NCBI GenBank assembly: GCA_903927685.1
Contig: CAIYOB010001210.1
Coordinates: forward strand, 1 to 29,861
DNA from: an uncultured Planctomycetaceae bacterium
GTDB lineage: Bacteria > Planctomycetota > Planctomycetia > Pirellulales > Pirellulaceae
Direction: 5' to 3'
DNA length: 29,861 bases
The stretch's first letter is position 1; each line of letters begins with the position of its first letter. The position numbers were made by a program, and so were the translations under genes. The notes under the pieces were generated by a model. The model saw nothing but the letters and a program-made list of their open reading frames with translations. It had not been told where the DNA came from and ran no database searches. Shown here in pieces: positions 22,425-29,861 of the stretch.

Positions 22425-23387
22425 ATGCCTCGCGCCCTCAACGCTCCTCGCCATCGTGTCAAACCAGGGAAGACGGGCTGCCCGAGCCGGCCGGTCTGCC
22501 CTCTGGGGGCACTCGCCGCCGTGCTCGTGCTGTTTGCCTCCGGGGGCTGCGCCACGCTGGCCAAGCACAAGACGGACCAGAACGTGGTCTCCGCCCGGCA
22601 ATTGTCCCTGCGGGGCATGAACGCTTCGCAGCAGGGCCAATGGCGCGAAGCCGAGGTGTTCCTCAGCCGCGCCTGCGAGATGTGTCCGCTGGACGAACGG
22701 ATCCGCTGCCACTATGCGGAGACGTTGTGGCAATTGGGCTCCCAACAGCAAGCCGTGGCGCACATGGAAGAGGCGGTGCGGTTGTCGGGCGGGAACGCCG
22801 AATTGAGCGTCCGGCTCGGCGACATGTACCTGGCCGGCGGCGACCTGCAGCGGGCGGCGCTGCAGGCCGAATTCGCGCTCCAGGCGAACCGCCAGCTGGC
22901 ACCCGCTTGGGCCCTGCGCGGCGACGTGCTGCGGGCGATGGGGCGGGACGAGGATGCCCTGGCCAGCTATCATCGGGCTCAGAGCCAGCAGGCGCATTTT
23001 CCCCGAGTCCAATTGGCGACGGCGGAAATCTACAGCCGCCAGAAACGACCCGCCCGAGCCCTGGCCACGCTGCGGGCCCTGGCGGACGGCTACCCGAGCG
23101 GCGAGACGCCCCAACAGGTCGTCGCGCTGCAAGGCCTGGCGCTCAAAGATCTCGGCCGCTACGACGCCGCCGTCGAAATGCTCGCCACCGCCGCCCGGCA
23201 AGGGCCCGCCAGCACGGAATTGCTGGTGCAATTGGCCGAGACCCAATGGCTGGCAGGCGACGCCGCCAACGCCCGACTCACCCTGCAAGCGGCGCGGGCC
23301 CAGTCATCGCAGGAGCCGCAGGCGGTGCCGCTGACGGCCCAGGCGGATGCCCTGCAGCGGAAGCTGTCCGGCGACCTGCGGCTCTGA
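22425..23387 (+). CDS. TPR-repeat lipoprotein
   Basis: 320 residues from the ATG at 22425; the upstream ribosome binding site is weak (GAAGAACGTG). A long basic n-region leads to a hydrophobic stretch and lipobox SGGC (C42), followed by ATLAKHK. From about residue 60 the protein is a run of TPR units: RGMNASQQGQWREAEVFLSR, HYAETLWQLGSQQQAVAHME, LGDMYLAGGDLQRAALQAEF, LRGDVLRAMGRDEDALASYH, then less regular repeats to the end. It is envelope-anchored and probably a protein-interaction scaffold. It is related in type, but not in the same operon, to the TPR lipoprotein at 17116. It faces mtnA convergently, with a hairpin in the 29-base gap. Confidence 0.82.
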   Translation: MPRALNAPRHRVKPGKTGCPSRPVCPLGALAAVLVLFASGGCATLAKHKTDQNVVSARQLSLRGMNASQQGQWREAEVFLSRACEMCPLDERIRCHYAETLWQLGSQQQAVAHMEEAVRLSGGNAELSVRLGDMYLAGGDLQRAALQAEFALQANRQLAPAWALRGDVLRAMGRDEDALASYHRAQSQQAHFPRVQLATAEIYSRQKRPARALATLRALADGYPSGETPQQVVALQGLALKDLGRYDAAVEMLATAARQGPASTELLVQLAETQWLAGDAANARLTLQAARAQSSQEPQAVPLTAQADALQRKLSGDLRL

Positions 23388-23399
23388 ACTCCCGGTCTC

Positions 23400-23416
23400 G
23401 GCCGGTGGGCCCGGCC
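23400..23416. terminator. Hairpin between convergent genes
   Basis: GGCCGG (23400-23405) pairs with CCGGCC (23411-23416) around a five-base loop, in the 29-base gap between the TPR lipoprotein and mtnA stops. It could serve both strands. No T-run is present. Confidence 0.4.
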
Positions 23417-24499
23417 CTACCGCGGTGACTCTCCCACCAGGCGCCGGATTCCCTCCCGCGTCACCGGTGTCACCAGTCCGCGCTCCGTAATGATGGCGGT
23501 AATGTACTCGGCAGGCGTGACATCAAAGGCCGGGTTGTAGACGCCGATGCCCGCCGGGGCCACCTGGCGACCCAGCCCGCACGTAATCTCTTCCGCCGCG
23601 CGCTGTTCGATCGGAATCCCCGCGCCGCTGGCCAGCGACAGGTCAAAGGTGTTGCAGGGGCTGGCGATGTAGAACGGGATCTGGTGCGCACGGGCCAGGA
23701 CCGCCACCGAGTAGGTGCCGATCTTGTTCGCCGTGTCCCCATTGGCCGCGATGCGGTCGGCGCCCGCCAGCACGGCCTGGACCCGGCCTTCGCGCATCAC
23801 CTGGGCAGCCATCGAATCGCAGATCAAGGTCGCCGGGATCCGCCGCTGGACCAGTTCCCAAGCCGTCAGCCGTGCTCCTTGCAGCAGCGGCCGGGTCTCG
23901 TCCACGAACACGTGCAACCGCTTGCCCTGGTCCTGCGCGGTGAACAAGACCGCCAGCGCCGTGCCGTATTCGGAAGCCGCCAGTCCGCCGGCGTTGCAAT
24001 GGGTCAGGACGCCGGCAGGGTCGGGCAACAGATCCGCGCCATGCCGCCCGATGGCGTGACAGGTCGCCCGGTCCTGCTCGTGCATCGCTCGGGCCTCGTC
24101 CAGCAACGCCTCGAGCAGCACGGCCGCCGAGTTGGCTCCGCGGTCCCGCTCCACAACCTGTTTCATCCGGCCCAGCGCCCAGAACAAATTGACCGCCGTC
24201 GGCCGGCTGCCGGCCAGGTATTCCGTCACCGCTTCCAGACGCTCCCGAAACGCCGCCAAGCTGCCGTCACGGGCGGATTGCAGGCCCAGGCAGACGCCGT
24301 ACGCCGCCGCCAGCCCGATGGCCGGCGCCCCACGAATCTGCAGCGTGCGAATCGCCTGCCAGACGGCCTCGACGTCGCGACACTCCAGCTCGACGACTTC
24401 CGTGGGAAGCCGCGTCTGGTCGAGCAGCACCAGATGCCCGCAGGCGTCGCCCACCCAACGCAAGGTCTCCGGCGACCCCGGCGGCCGATTCACAGACAT
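23417..24499 (-). CDS. mtnA: S-methyl-5-thioribose-1-phosphate isomerase MtnA
   Basis: Converts 5-methylthioribose-1-phosphate to methylthioribulose-1-phosphate in methionine salvage; cytoplasmic. 360 residues, a normal length for this IF-2B-like family (PF01008). Visible blocks: [13 protein letters not shown] (57-69), [19 protein letters not shown] with catalytic C168, [18 protein letters not shown], and [18 protein letters not shown] with catalytic D248, then [13 protein letters not shown]. The start ATG at 24499 has AGAGGGAA, which overlaps the purE stop region; the gap to purE is 14 bases, so the two are cotranscribed. It is the last gene of the minus-strand run; no other methionine-salvage gene is in view. 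Confidence 0.95.
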   Translation of the reverse strand: MSVNRPPGSPETLRWVGDACGHLVLLDQTRLPTEVVELECRDVEAVWQAIRTLQIRGAPAIGLAAAYGVCLGLQSARDGSLAAFRERLEAVTEYLAGSRPTAVNLFWALGRMKQVVERDRGANSAAVLLEALLDEARAMHEQDRATCHAIGRHGADLLPDPAGVLTHCNAGGLAASEYGTALAVLFTAQDQGKRLHVFVDETRPLLQGARLTAWELVQRRIPATLICDSMAAQVMREGRVQAVLAGADRIAANGDTANKIGTYSVAVLARAHQIPFYIASPCNTFDLSLASGAGIPIEQRAAEEITCGLGRQVAPAGIGVYNPAFDVTPAEYITAIITERGLVTPVTREGIRRLVGESPR

Positions 24500-24513
24500 A
24501 GTGTAGTTCCCTC

Positions 24514-25029
24514 TTACGACGCTGCCAGGCGTTGTTGCAGTTCGGCGTCCTTGGCCGCGATTTTGGCCGCCAGCGACTGTTTGAATTCGGCCAGTCTCCG
24601 CTGCAACCCCTCGTCGGCCGTCGCCAGGATCTGGACGGCGAACAAGCCCGCGTTGCGCGGTCCGCCCATTCCGACCGCCATGCTGGCGACGGGGACGTCG
24701 CCGGGCATCTGGACGGTCGACAGCAGCGAGTCCAGCCCGCCCAGATCGGGCGTGGGCACCGGCAGGCCGATGACGGGCAATGTCGTATGCGCGGCGACGA
24801 CGCCGGCCAGATGGGCCGCTCCGCCCGCAGCGGCAATGATCGCTTGCAGGCCCCGCTGGCGGGCGTTGGTGGCGTAGTCTGCGACCACGTGCGGCGTCCG
24901 ATGAGCGCTCATCACGCGGACCTCAAACGCGACGCCGAATTCGGCCAACGCATCCGCAGCCGGACGGATCTTGGGCCAATCGCTGTCGCTGCCCATCAAG
25001 ATGCCCACGCGGGGATTCGATTCAGTCAT
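24514..25029 (-). CDS. purE: N5-carboxyaminoimidazole ribonucleotide mutase PurE
   Basis: Class I PurE: rearranges N5-CAIR to CAIR in purine synthesis; cytoplasmic, octameric in the family. 171 residues from the ATG at 25029; a GTG directly before it could add one, and AAGGA lies upstream. Motifs: [13 protein letters not shown] (9-21), [10 protein letters not shown] with H43, [38 protein letters not shown], and [13 protein letters not shown]. The last 30 or so residues form an extra Ala/Lys/Gln helix. PurK is not adjacent. The gene sits between ald and mtnA, with 54 bases to ald. Confidence 0.95.
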   Translation of the reverse strand: MTESNPRVGILMGSDSDWPKIRPAADALAEFGVAFEVRVMSAHRTPHVVADYATNARQRGLQAIIAAAGGAAHLAGVVAAHTTLPVIGLPVPTPDLGGLDSLLSTVQMPGDVPVASMAVGMGGPRNAGLFAVQILATADEGLQRRLAEFKQSLAAKIAAKDAELQQRLAAS

Positions 25030-25083
25030 CACGGCGTTCCTTTCCAGATTGGAGGTAGGTCTTGGCGCTGACCGTGCGGGCGG

Positions 25084-26199
25084 TTACGGTTCGTTGCCAG
25101 CCAGCGGCTGGTACGTCAGCCCGAAGGCTTCCGCGACCGCGCGATTGGTGACTTGGCCCCCATGAATGTTCACGGCCGACGCGACGGGGGGCAACTCGGC
25201 GGCGGCGCGTTTCAGTCCGCGCGCCGCGATTTCCAATGCCCACGGGAGGGTCGCGTTGCACAGGGCAAACGTGCTGGTGCGGCCGACGGCCCCGGGCATA
25301 TTGGCGACGCAATAGTGCACGACGTCGTCGACGATGAAGGTGGGATCGCTGTGCGTGGTCGGCCGGCTGGTCTCGATACAGCCGCCCTGGTCGACGGCGA
25401 CGTCGATGATCACGCTGCCGGGCTTCATGCGTTTCAGATCGTCGCGCCGCACCAGGACCGGGGCTTTCGCGCCGGGAATCAGGACCGCGCCGATCACCAG
25501 GTCCGCCAGTCGCAACTGGTGGCGGATCGTGTGGCGGTCGCTGTACAGGCAATTGACATTGGGCGGCATGACGTCTTCCAGGTACCGCAACCGATCGATG
25601 TTCACATCCAGGACGGCGACGTCGGCGCGGAATCCGGCGGCGATCTTGGCGGCATTGGCGCCGACCACGCCTCCGCCCAGAATCAGAATGTGCGCGGGGG
25701 GCACGCCGGGGACTCCGGCCAGCAGGATGCCGCGGCCCGATTGCGGCCGCTCGAGGTACTTGGCCCCTTCCTGAATGCTCATCCGCCCGGCAACTTCGCT
25801 CATCGGCGTCAACAGCGGCAAGCGGCCGTGCTCGTCCCGCAGCGTCTCGTAGGCCACGCAACTGGCCCCGCTGGCGACCATCGCGGCGGTCAGCTCCCGG
25901 CTGGCAGCGAAATGGAAGTAGGTGAAGATCACCTGCCCGGGCCGAATCCGGGGCCATTCCACGGCTTGCGGTTCCTTGACCTTGATGACCATGTCCGCGC
26001 GCGCATACACATCGTCCGGGCCCGCCACAAGTTGGGCTCCCTGCTGCTGGTATTCGTCGTCCGAGATGCCGGAGCCGACTCCCGCCCCGGCTTCGACCAC
26101 CACGATATGGCCCGCGCGCACCAGTTCCTCGACTCCCACCGGCAGCAGCGCCACTCGGTACTCGTCGCGTTTGATCTCTTTGGGCACTCCGACAATCAT
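25084..26199 (-). CDS. ald: Alanine dehydrogenase
   Basis: NAD-dependent interconversion of alanine and pyruvate plus ammonia; cytoplasmic. 371 residues from the ATG at 26199, with AGGGAG upstream, a length typical of Ald (PF05222 + PF01262). Start MIVGVPKEIKRDEYRVAL includes substrate Arg15; K75 (KVKEP) and H96 (TYFHFA) are the catalytic pair; the Rossmann loop is ILGGGVVGANAA (172-183); D270 lies in DVAVDQGGCIET. The start codon overlaps the tsaB stop by four bases (ATGA), so translation is probably coupled. It lacks the domain layout of a transhydrogenase alpha subunit, and no pntB follows. Confidence 0.95.
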   Translation of the reverse strand: MIVGVPKEIKRDEYRVALLPVGVEELVRAGHIVVVEAGAGVGSGISDDEYQQQGAQLVAGPDDVYARADMVIKVKEPQAVEWPRIRPGQVIFTYFHFAASRELTAAMVASGASCVAYETLRDEHGRLPLLTPMSEVAGRMSIQEGAKYLERPQSGRGILLAGVPGVPPAHILILGGGVVGANAAKIAAGFRADVAVLDVNIDRLRYLEDVMPPNVNCLYSDRHTIRHQLRLADLVIGAVLIPGAKAPVLVRRDDLKRMKPGSVIIDVAVDQGGCIETSRPTTHSDPTFIVDDVVHYCVANMPGAVGRTSTFALCNATLPWALEIAARGLKRAAAELPPVASAVNIHGGQVTNRAVAEAFGLTYQPLAGNEP

Positions 26200-26897
26200 G
26201 GCTGACTCCCTGTCGCCGCCAGTTTCTTCTCCTCGGCCGCACTGCTGCGATAGTAGGCCGGGTTCAGCGTCCACAAATCCTGCCGCACCCCAGACCGATA
26301 TTCCTGCCAGGCCGCCACGCCCACCGTCGCCGCCCGGGGCGTCCAACAGGCGGCGTCGGCGACGATGATTCCCGTCGGCAGCCTGTCGCCCAATGCCGCG
26401 AGTCCCGGTCCGGTGACCGCCAGACCGGGCGTCAAGCGGCTCAGCCAAGCGGCATTGTCCTCGATCCGCGTCGGGTTGGTCTCCACCAGTTGTTCGCCCG
26501 CGCGGTGGAATTCGCCGACGAACAACTGCTGCCGCTGGGCATCCAGCACGGCGCAGACGCGCGGCAATTCCACGGCCGCCTGCTGGGCGATGACCCGCAA
26601 CGTGTTCAAGCCGAACACCTCGGCGCCCACCGCATACGCCAAGGTCTTCGCCGCCGTCACACCGACGCGGAGGCCGGTGAACGAGCCCGGCCCCACCGCT
26701 ACCGCCACCAGCTGGACGTCCCGGGGACTCCAGCCCACGCTGCGCAACTGGTGCTCGATGGCCGGGGCGAAACTCTGCGCGGTCCGCCGAGTCCGGTCCA
26801 GGACGGTCTGGCCGAGCAGCCGGTCGCCGTCCAACGCGGCCACCGAGGCGTCCAGCGTGGAGGTCTCCAAGGCGAGAATCCGCAGGGCCATCAGCAT
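26196..26897 (-). CDS. tsaB: tRNA threonylcarbamoyladenosine biosynthesis protein TsaB
   Basis: Partner of TsaD in making the t6A modification at position 37 of ANN-decoding tRNAs; cytoplasmic. 233 residues from the ATG at 26897; a second ATG at 26891 is also possible. The N-terminal ASKHA half carries ILALETSTLDASVA and VGPGSFTGLRVGVTAAKTLA; the C-terminal half is shorter and divergent, as usual for TsaB (PF00814). The start ATG shares one base with the stop of the upstream glycosidase gene (TGATG), and GGAAGGGAAG precedes it within that gene. Its own stop overlaps the ald start by four bases. Confidence 0.92.
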   Translation of the reverse strand: MLMALRILALETSTLDASVAALDGDRLLGQTVLDRTRRTAQSFAPAIEHQLRSVGWSPRDVQLVAVAVGPGSFTGLRVGVTAAKTLAYAVGAEVFGLNTLRVIAQQAAVELPRVCAVLDAQRQQLFVGEFHRAGEQLVETNPTRIEDNAAWLSRLTPGLAVTGPGLAALGDRLPTGIIVADAACWTPRAATVGVAAWQEYRSGVRQDLWTLNPAYYRSSAAEEKKLAATGSQP

Positions 26898-29539
26898 CAC
26901 TTCCCTTCCAGCGTGACGGCGGCCAGCAGCGGCGCGGCCGGAGTCCCCAGGTCCCGGAAGATCACCTCCTGGACAGCCACGTCCCGCAACGTCACACCCA
27001 AGATATTCAAATGCCAGGGGCTGCCGCGCAGTCCCACAGGCGCCTCGTCCGCCTCCGGGCCGCCCGTCCACTCGTCGATCGTCCGGCCGGTGATCAGCGG
27101 AACCGTCTGCCGCTGGCCGTCGGCATAGACCAGTTCGTATTCCGCGACGGCGCCCCACGGCCCCGTGCCGGGATCCTGAGAGGACCAGCCGTGCACGTTG
27201 CCCAGAAAGAACATCCGCTTGCCAACCGCCCGCACCGGGATGCGGACCTCGGTGGGCCAGGCGATGTTGGCGGGACCGCGCGGCGAATGCAGGACCACCA
27301 GACCGCGGCCCTGATTCTGCGCCGGATCGAGGATCCGAAACGGCACGCCGGCCGCGATCTGCTCGCCCGTACCCAGCCCCGTGAACAGGAATTTGCCCGG
27401 CTTGGGCACGCCGAACGGCCCGGTAAACGGATCGGTGTTGGCGACCGGGCCCAGATCCAGGTACGTGCAGCGGGCCGCGTTGACGGCGTCGGCGAGCGGC
27501 AGCGGGACCAGCCCGGGAATGGCCTTGGCCGCCGGTCCGGCGGTCTGCCGATACAAGTCCACGACCGCCGCAAAATCCCAGCGTTTCTCCTGGTCGTCGC
27601 GGACCACCAGTTCGACGCCGGGCAGCGTTCCCACCAGGGGCCGCGACTTCGGCACATACAAGACGGTCCGCTTCGGGGCTTGGCGCGCCGGCGGCCGGAA
27701 TTCGACCGCCAACCCAGCTTCGCTGCCCGTGACGGTCAAGTCGAGTTCGCCAAAATGCGTCGGCGCACGGTGGATCTTGATCGATTGGCCCGCGGCGAGC
27801 CAGCCGTCGGGAACGGCGGCCAGCAGGTGCAGTTCGTCTCCCCGTTCATCGATCAGCATGTGCCGCAGCAGCAAGGCGTAGTTGGACGCACCGGTTACGT
27901 GCGGGATCGTGTGGCTCCAGGCAAACCGCCGGGCCTGGAAGATGCCTTCCGGAAACGCATGCGCCGCGGTCGAATGCATCAGGTACCAGAAGAAATCCTG
28001 GACCACCGCCTCGTGCTCGCCGCGGCGCAACGACGCCAGCGTCGTGTAGGCGGACATGTAAGGATGAATCGCCGGGCTGCCGCCCAGCCATTGGATCGTT
28101 CCCTCGATGAACCCGCCGCCGTGGACGTGGCGGGCGTGCTCGATCGTCGCCGCGACCCGGGGATCGTCGGCCGCGAAGATCGGCGTGGGCCACAGTGTTT
28201 CCGTGTTGCCCCAATGCGTTCCGGCCAGTTCCCAACTGGGCGGGAAATGCGGCGTCTTGCTGCGGGCGCACGCCGCGTCAATCGCCGCGCGGTACTGGGC
28301 CGCCTCGTCCCGCCAGCGGCCCGCCTCGTCGCTTCGGCCCAACTGGTCGGCGGCATCCGCCACGCACAGCAGGCCCCGCAGGTTCCACAAGTCGTAACCC
28401 ACGATGTGATGCTTGCCATCCCAGAGGAACTCGCCGTCGGCGGGCGCCGCGGGCAGCAGCCCGGCAAACGCCGAGTCCACCGGGGCCTCGCGGCGGGCCC
28501 GGGCGATCCACTCGGCCGCGCGGACCAGTTGCGGATAGACGCGTTCGAGCCACGGCCGGTCGTCCGTGATTCGGGCGTACTGCCACAGCACCCACAACGC
28601 CTGCCCATTGGCGTCGAACTGTCTTTCCTGGGACTCGAAACGGCCGTCCGGAAGCTGCTTCTGCAAGTAGCACTCGACCGCCTTGGCAGCCGCGTCCGTC
28701 AAGCCGGCTTCCTCGAGTTCCATCAATTGGTACCCGCCGTCGCGGATGTAGAACTCGTCGTAGAAACCTTCGCCGCCGTGCAGTTCCCCGTGGTCGTTGG
28801 CGATCAACTGACAGACATGGGCGGCCAGCAACGCCTCGGTCGCCTTGCGGCAGGGGACTTCGATCCGGGCGCCGCCTTGGACCAGCCCACGCCAGTAGTC
28901 CACCGTCCGCTGCAGCCACACGTCCGGAGCGGCGGCAGCGAGCTCCGCGGGCGAGCCCAACGCCGGCTGCGGTTCAAACGGCACGCGGACGACTCGCTGT
29001 TCCACCTGGCCAGGCGGCAGGTCGAACGAGAAATGTTCGATTCGCTCCCAGCCGCTCGGTCCGCCAACCTGGAAATCCCAGCCGGCCGGCGCTGGCTCCG
29101 GGCCTTCGTTGGTCACGCGGGCCTCGATCCAGTTCAGATAGTCCTCGGTCTGCACCGGGCCGTCGAAGGCCCTACGCCAATCCGAGACCGTCGGCAGCGG
29201 GGTCGCCCACAAGCGGAAATCGTAGCGGACCTGGCCGTCGCGGGCCGTCAACAATATGACGGGCAGCCAGCCCTCCAGCAGCGTCTTGATCTGCGTGCGG
29301 CCCAGCGGCTGCAGGCTGCGGCCGAAACGGATCTGGCCCTCACGCCCCGCGGCCAGCAACAGCCGGTTGTCCGGCGTGACGCGGGTTCCCTGAGCGTAGT
29401 CCTTCAACCCGATCACATTCCAGGAATTCCGGAAGTAATCAAAGGGCTCGTCCTCGGCCGCCCACCCCGCGGTCGTGGCGGCGCTCAGCGCGAGCGCCAG
29501 ACAGAGAGAACCGACGGTCAGCCGACGTGCGCTCCGCAT
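26897..29539 (-). CDS. Secreted six-hairpin glycosidase-like protein
   Basis: 880 residues; the ATG at 29539 has GAGGAG nine bases upstream. Signal peptide about 1-27 (GWA-AED). An N-terminal beta domain (about 30-200) precedes an (alpha/alpha)6 six-hairpin region (about 225-590) with YDEFYIRDGGYQLMELEEAG (candidate acid D267), RQFDANGQALWVLWQYARI, EFLWDGKHHIVGYDLWNLRG, GGGFIEGTIQWLGGSPAIHP and the TAAHAFPEGIF block. The last 190 or so residues (about 690-875) resemble an NPCBM/beta-sandwich carbohydrate-binding module (TYLDLGPVANTDPFTGPFG, FFLGNVHGW, WHLNILGVTLRDV). The clan is that of GH15/63/78-type enzymes; the substrate is unknown. It lies 12 bases after the cysteine desulfurase and overlaps tsaB by one base, an odd place for a secreted enzyme. 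Confidence 0.82.
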   Translation of the reverse strand: MRSARRLTVGSLCLALALSAATTAGWAAEDEPFDYFRNSWNVIGLKDYAQGTRVTPDNRLLLAAGREGQIRFGRSLQPLGRTQIKTLLEGWLPVILLTARDGQVRYDFRLWATPLPTVSDWRRAFDGPVQTEDYLNWIEARVTNEGPEPAPAGWDFQVGGPSGWERIEHFSFDLPPGQVEQRVVRVPFEPQPALGSPAELAAAAPDVWLQRTVDYWRGLVQGGARIEVPCRKATEALLAAHVCQLIANDHGELHGGEGFYDEFYIRDGGYQLMELEEAGLTDAAAKAVECYLQKQLPDGRFESQERQFDANGQALWVLWQYARITDDRPWLERVYPQLVRAAEWIARARREAPVDSAFAGLLPAAPADGEFLWDGKHHIVGYDLWNLRGLLCVADAADQLGRSDEAGRWRDEAAQYRAAIDAACARSKTPHFPPSWELAGTHWGNTETLWPTPIFAADDPRVAATIEHARHVHGGGFIEGTIQWLGGSPAIHPYMSAYTTLASLRRGEHEAVVQDFFWYLMHSTAAHAFPEGIFQARRFAWSHTIPHVTGASNYALLLRHMLIDERGDELHLLAAVPDGWLAAGQSIKIHRAPTHFGELDLTVTGSEAGLAVEFRPPARQAPKRTVLYVPKSRPLVGTLPGVELVVRDDQEKRWDFAAVVDLYRQTAGPAAKAIPGLVPLPLADAVNAARCTYLDLGPVANTDPFTGPFGVPKPGKFLFTGLGTGEQIAAGVPFRILDPAQNQGRGLVVLHSPRGPANIAWPTEVRIPVRAVGKRMFFLGNVHGWSSQDPGTGPWGAVAEYELVYADGQRQTVPLITGRTIDEWTGGPEADEAPVGLRGSPWHLNILGVTLRDVAVQEVIFRDLGTPAAPLLAAVTLEGK

Positions 29540-29551
29540 CTTCCGGGCTCC

Positions 29552-29861
29552 TCATCGCGATGCCAAGCTCTCCCAGGCCCCCAGCAACAGGCTGGCCGCC
29601 CGGTCGATCTCCTCTTCCGAAGTATACCAGCCCACGCTCACCCGCAGCGTGCCGCGCGCTTCGTCCGGATCCAGCCCCATGGCTGCCAGCGTCGGCGAGA
29701 TGCCTGCCATTCCGCTGTGGCAGGCCGAACCGATGGACACGCACAGCTCAGGCAGCCGCGCGATCATCTCTGCGGCGGCCACGTCCGGAAAGTTGACACT
29801 CAAGGTGTTGGGCAGCCGGTCCGCTTGCCGACCGTTCACCGTGAGCCGCTCGCCGATCGCC
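29552..29861 (-). CDS. Cysteine desulfurase, C-terminal part (5' end beyond window)
   Basis: PLP-dependent enzyme of the NifS/IscS group (Aminotran_5), which takes sulfur from cysteine for Fe-S clusters or tRNA thiolation. About 103 C-terminal residues are visible; the frame is open to the right edge, and the GTG at 29839 is internal, not the start. Motifs: RLPNTLSVNFP, the active-site loop SIGSACHSG with the catalytic Cys, a Pro-Thr-Leu-x-Ala-Met-Gly helix, and the closing LRVSVGWYTSEEEIDRAA. The SACHSG loop is more like the NifS/SufS-related open-loop types than E. coli IscS. It is the first visible gene of the run that continues into the glycosidase, 12 bases away. Confidence 0.93.
   Translation of the reverse strand, partial: AIGERLTVNGRQADRLPNTLSVNFPDVAAAEMIARLPELCVSIGSACHSGMAGISPTLAAMGLDPDEARGTLRVSVGWYTSEEEIDRAASLLLGAWESLASR

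Noticed and set aside
22083..23288. 401-codon minus-strand frame opposite the TPR lipoprotein
   Set aside because: The TPR pattern, lipobox and downstream context support the plus strand; this frame is a shadow.

Overview
The window looks like chromosomal DNA from a planctomycete, probably of the Pirellulales/Planctomycetales type. It is GC-rich. It carries families that are abundant almost only in that phylum: a DUF1501 protein with a twin-arginine signal, a DUF1549/DUF1553 cytochrome-like protein, a planctomycete-type cytochrome c domain fused to WD40 repeats, and a sulfatase-fold protein. It also encodes LpxK (lipid A synthesis), an outer-membrane secretin and several lipoproteins, which fits a Gram-negative-type envelope. 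I saw no tRNA, rRNA, insertion sequence, phage gene or CRISPR array.

Layout. Positions 1-4476 hold an AI-2E family membrane protein (cut by the left edge, minus strand), then plus-strand isocitrate dehydrogenase, lpxK and a SAM methyltransferase. Positions 4566-13481 are one minus-strand operon of four exported proteins, read DUF1501 -> PPC-domain protein -> DUF1549/DUF1553 haem-motif protein -> cytochrome/WD40/alanine-rich coiled-coil protein. A good promoter candidate precedes it. A short secreted protein with a strong hairpin behind it follows (13850-14389). Positions 14678-18663 are a plus-strand trio resembling the outer-membrane part of a Tad pilus system: a CpaC-like secretin, a CpaD/OmpA-like Gly-Met-rich lipoprotein and a TadD-like TPR lipoprotein. 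No Tad ATPase, platform protein or pilin is in view.

Positions 18711-23387 hold smaller units: a sulfatase-fold protein that appears to have lost its catalytic residues, a cyclophilin lipoprotein, a tiny zinc-ribbon protein, a PsbP/Mog1-like small protein and a second TPR lipoprotein. Positions 23417-29861 form a tight minus-strand run: cysteine desulfurase (cut by the right edge) -> secreted six-hairpin glycosidase-like protein -> tsaB -> alanine dehydrogenase -> purE -> mtnA. Two of its junctions are start/stop overlaps.

The parts most worth following up are the four-gene exported redox/WD40 module with its roughly 360-residue alanine-rich tail, the apparent pseudo-sulfatase, the orphan Tad-like outer-membrane trio, and the secreted glycosidase translationally coupled to the tRNA-modification gene tsaB. 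Nothing here proves a wholly new system; these are inferences from motifs and gene order.
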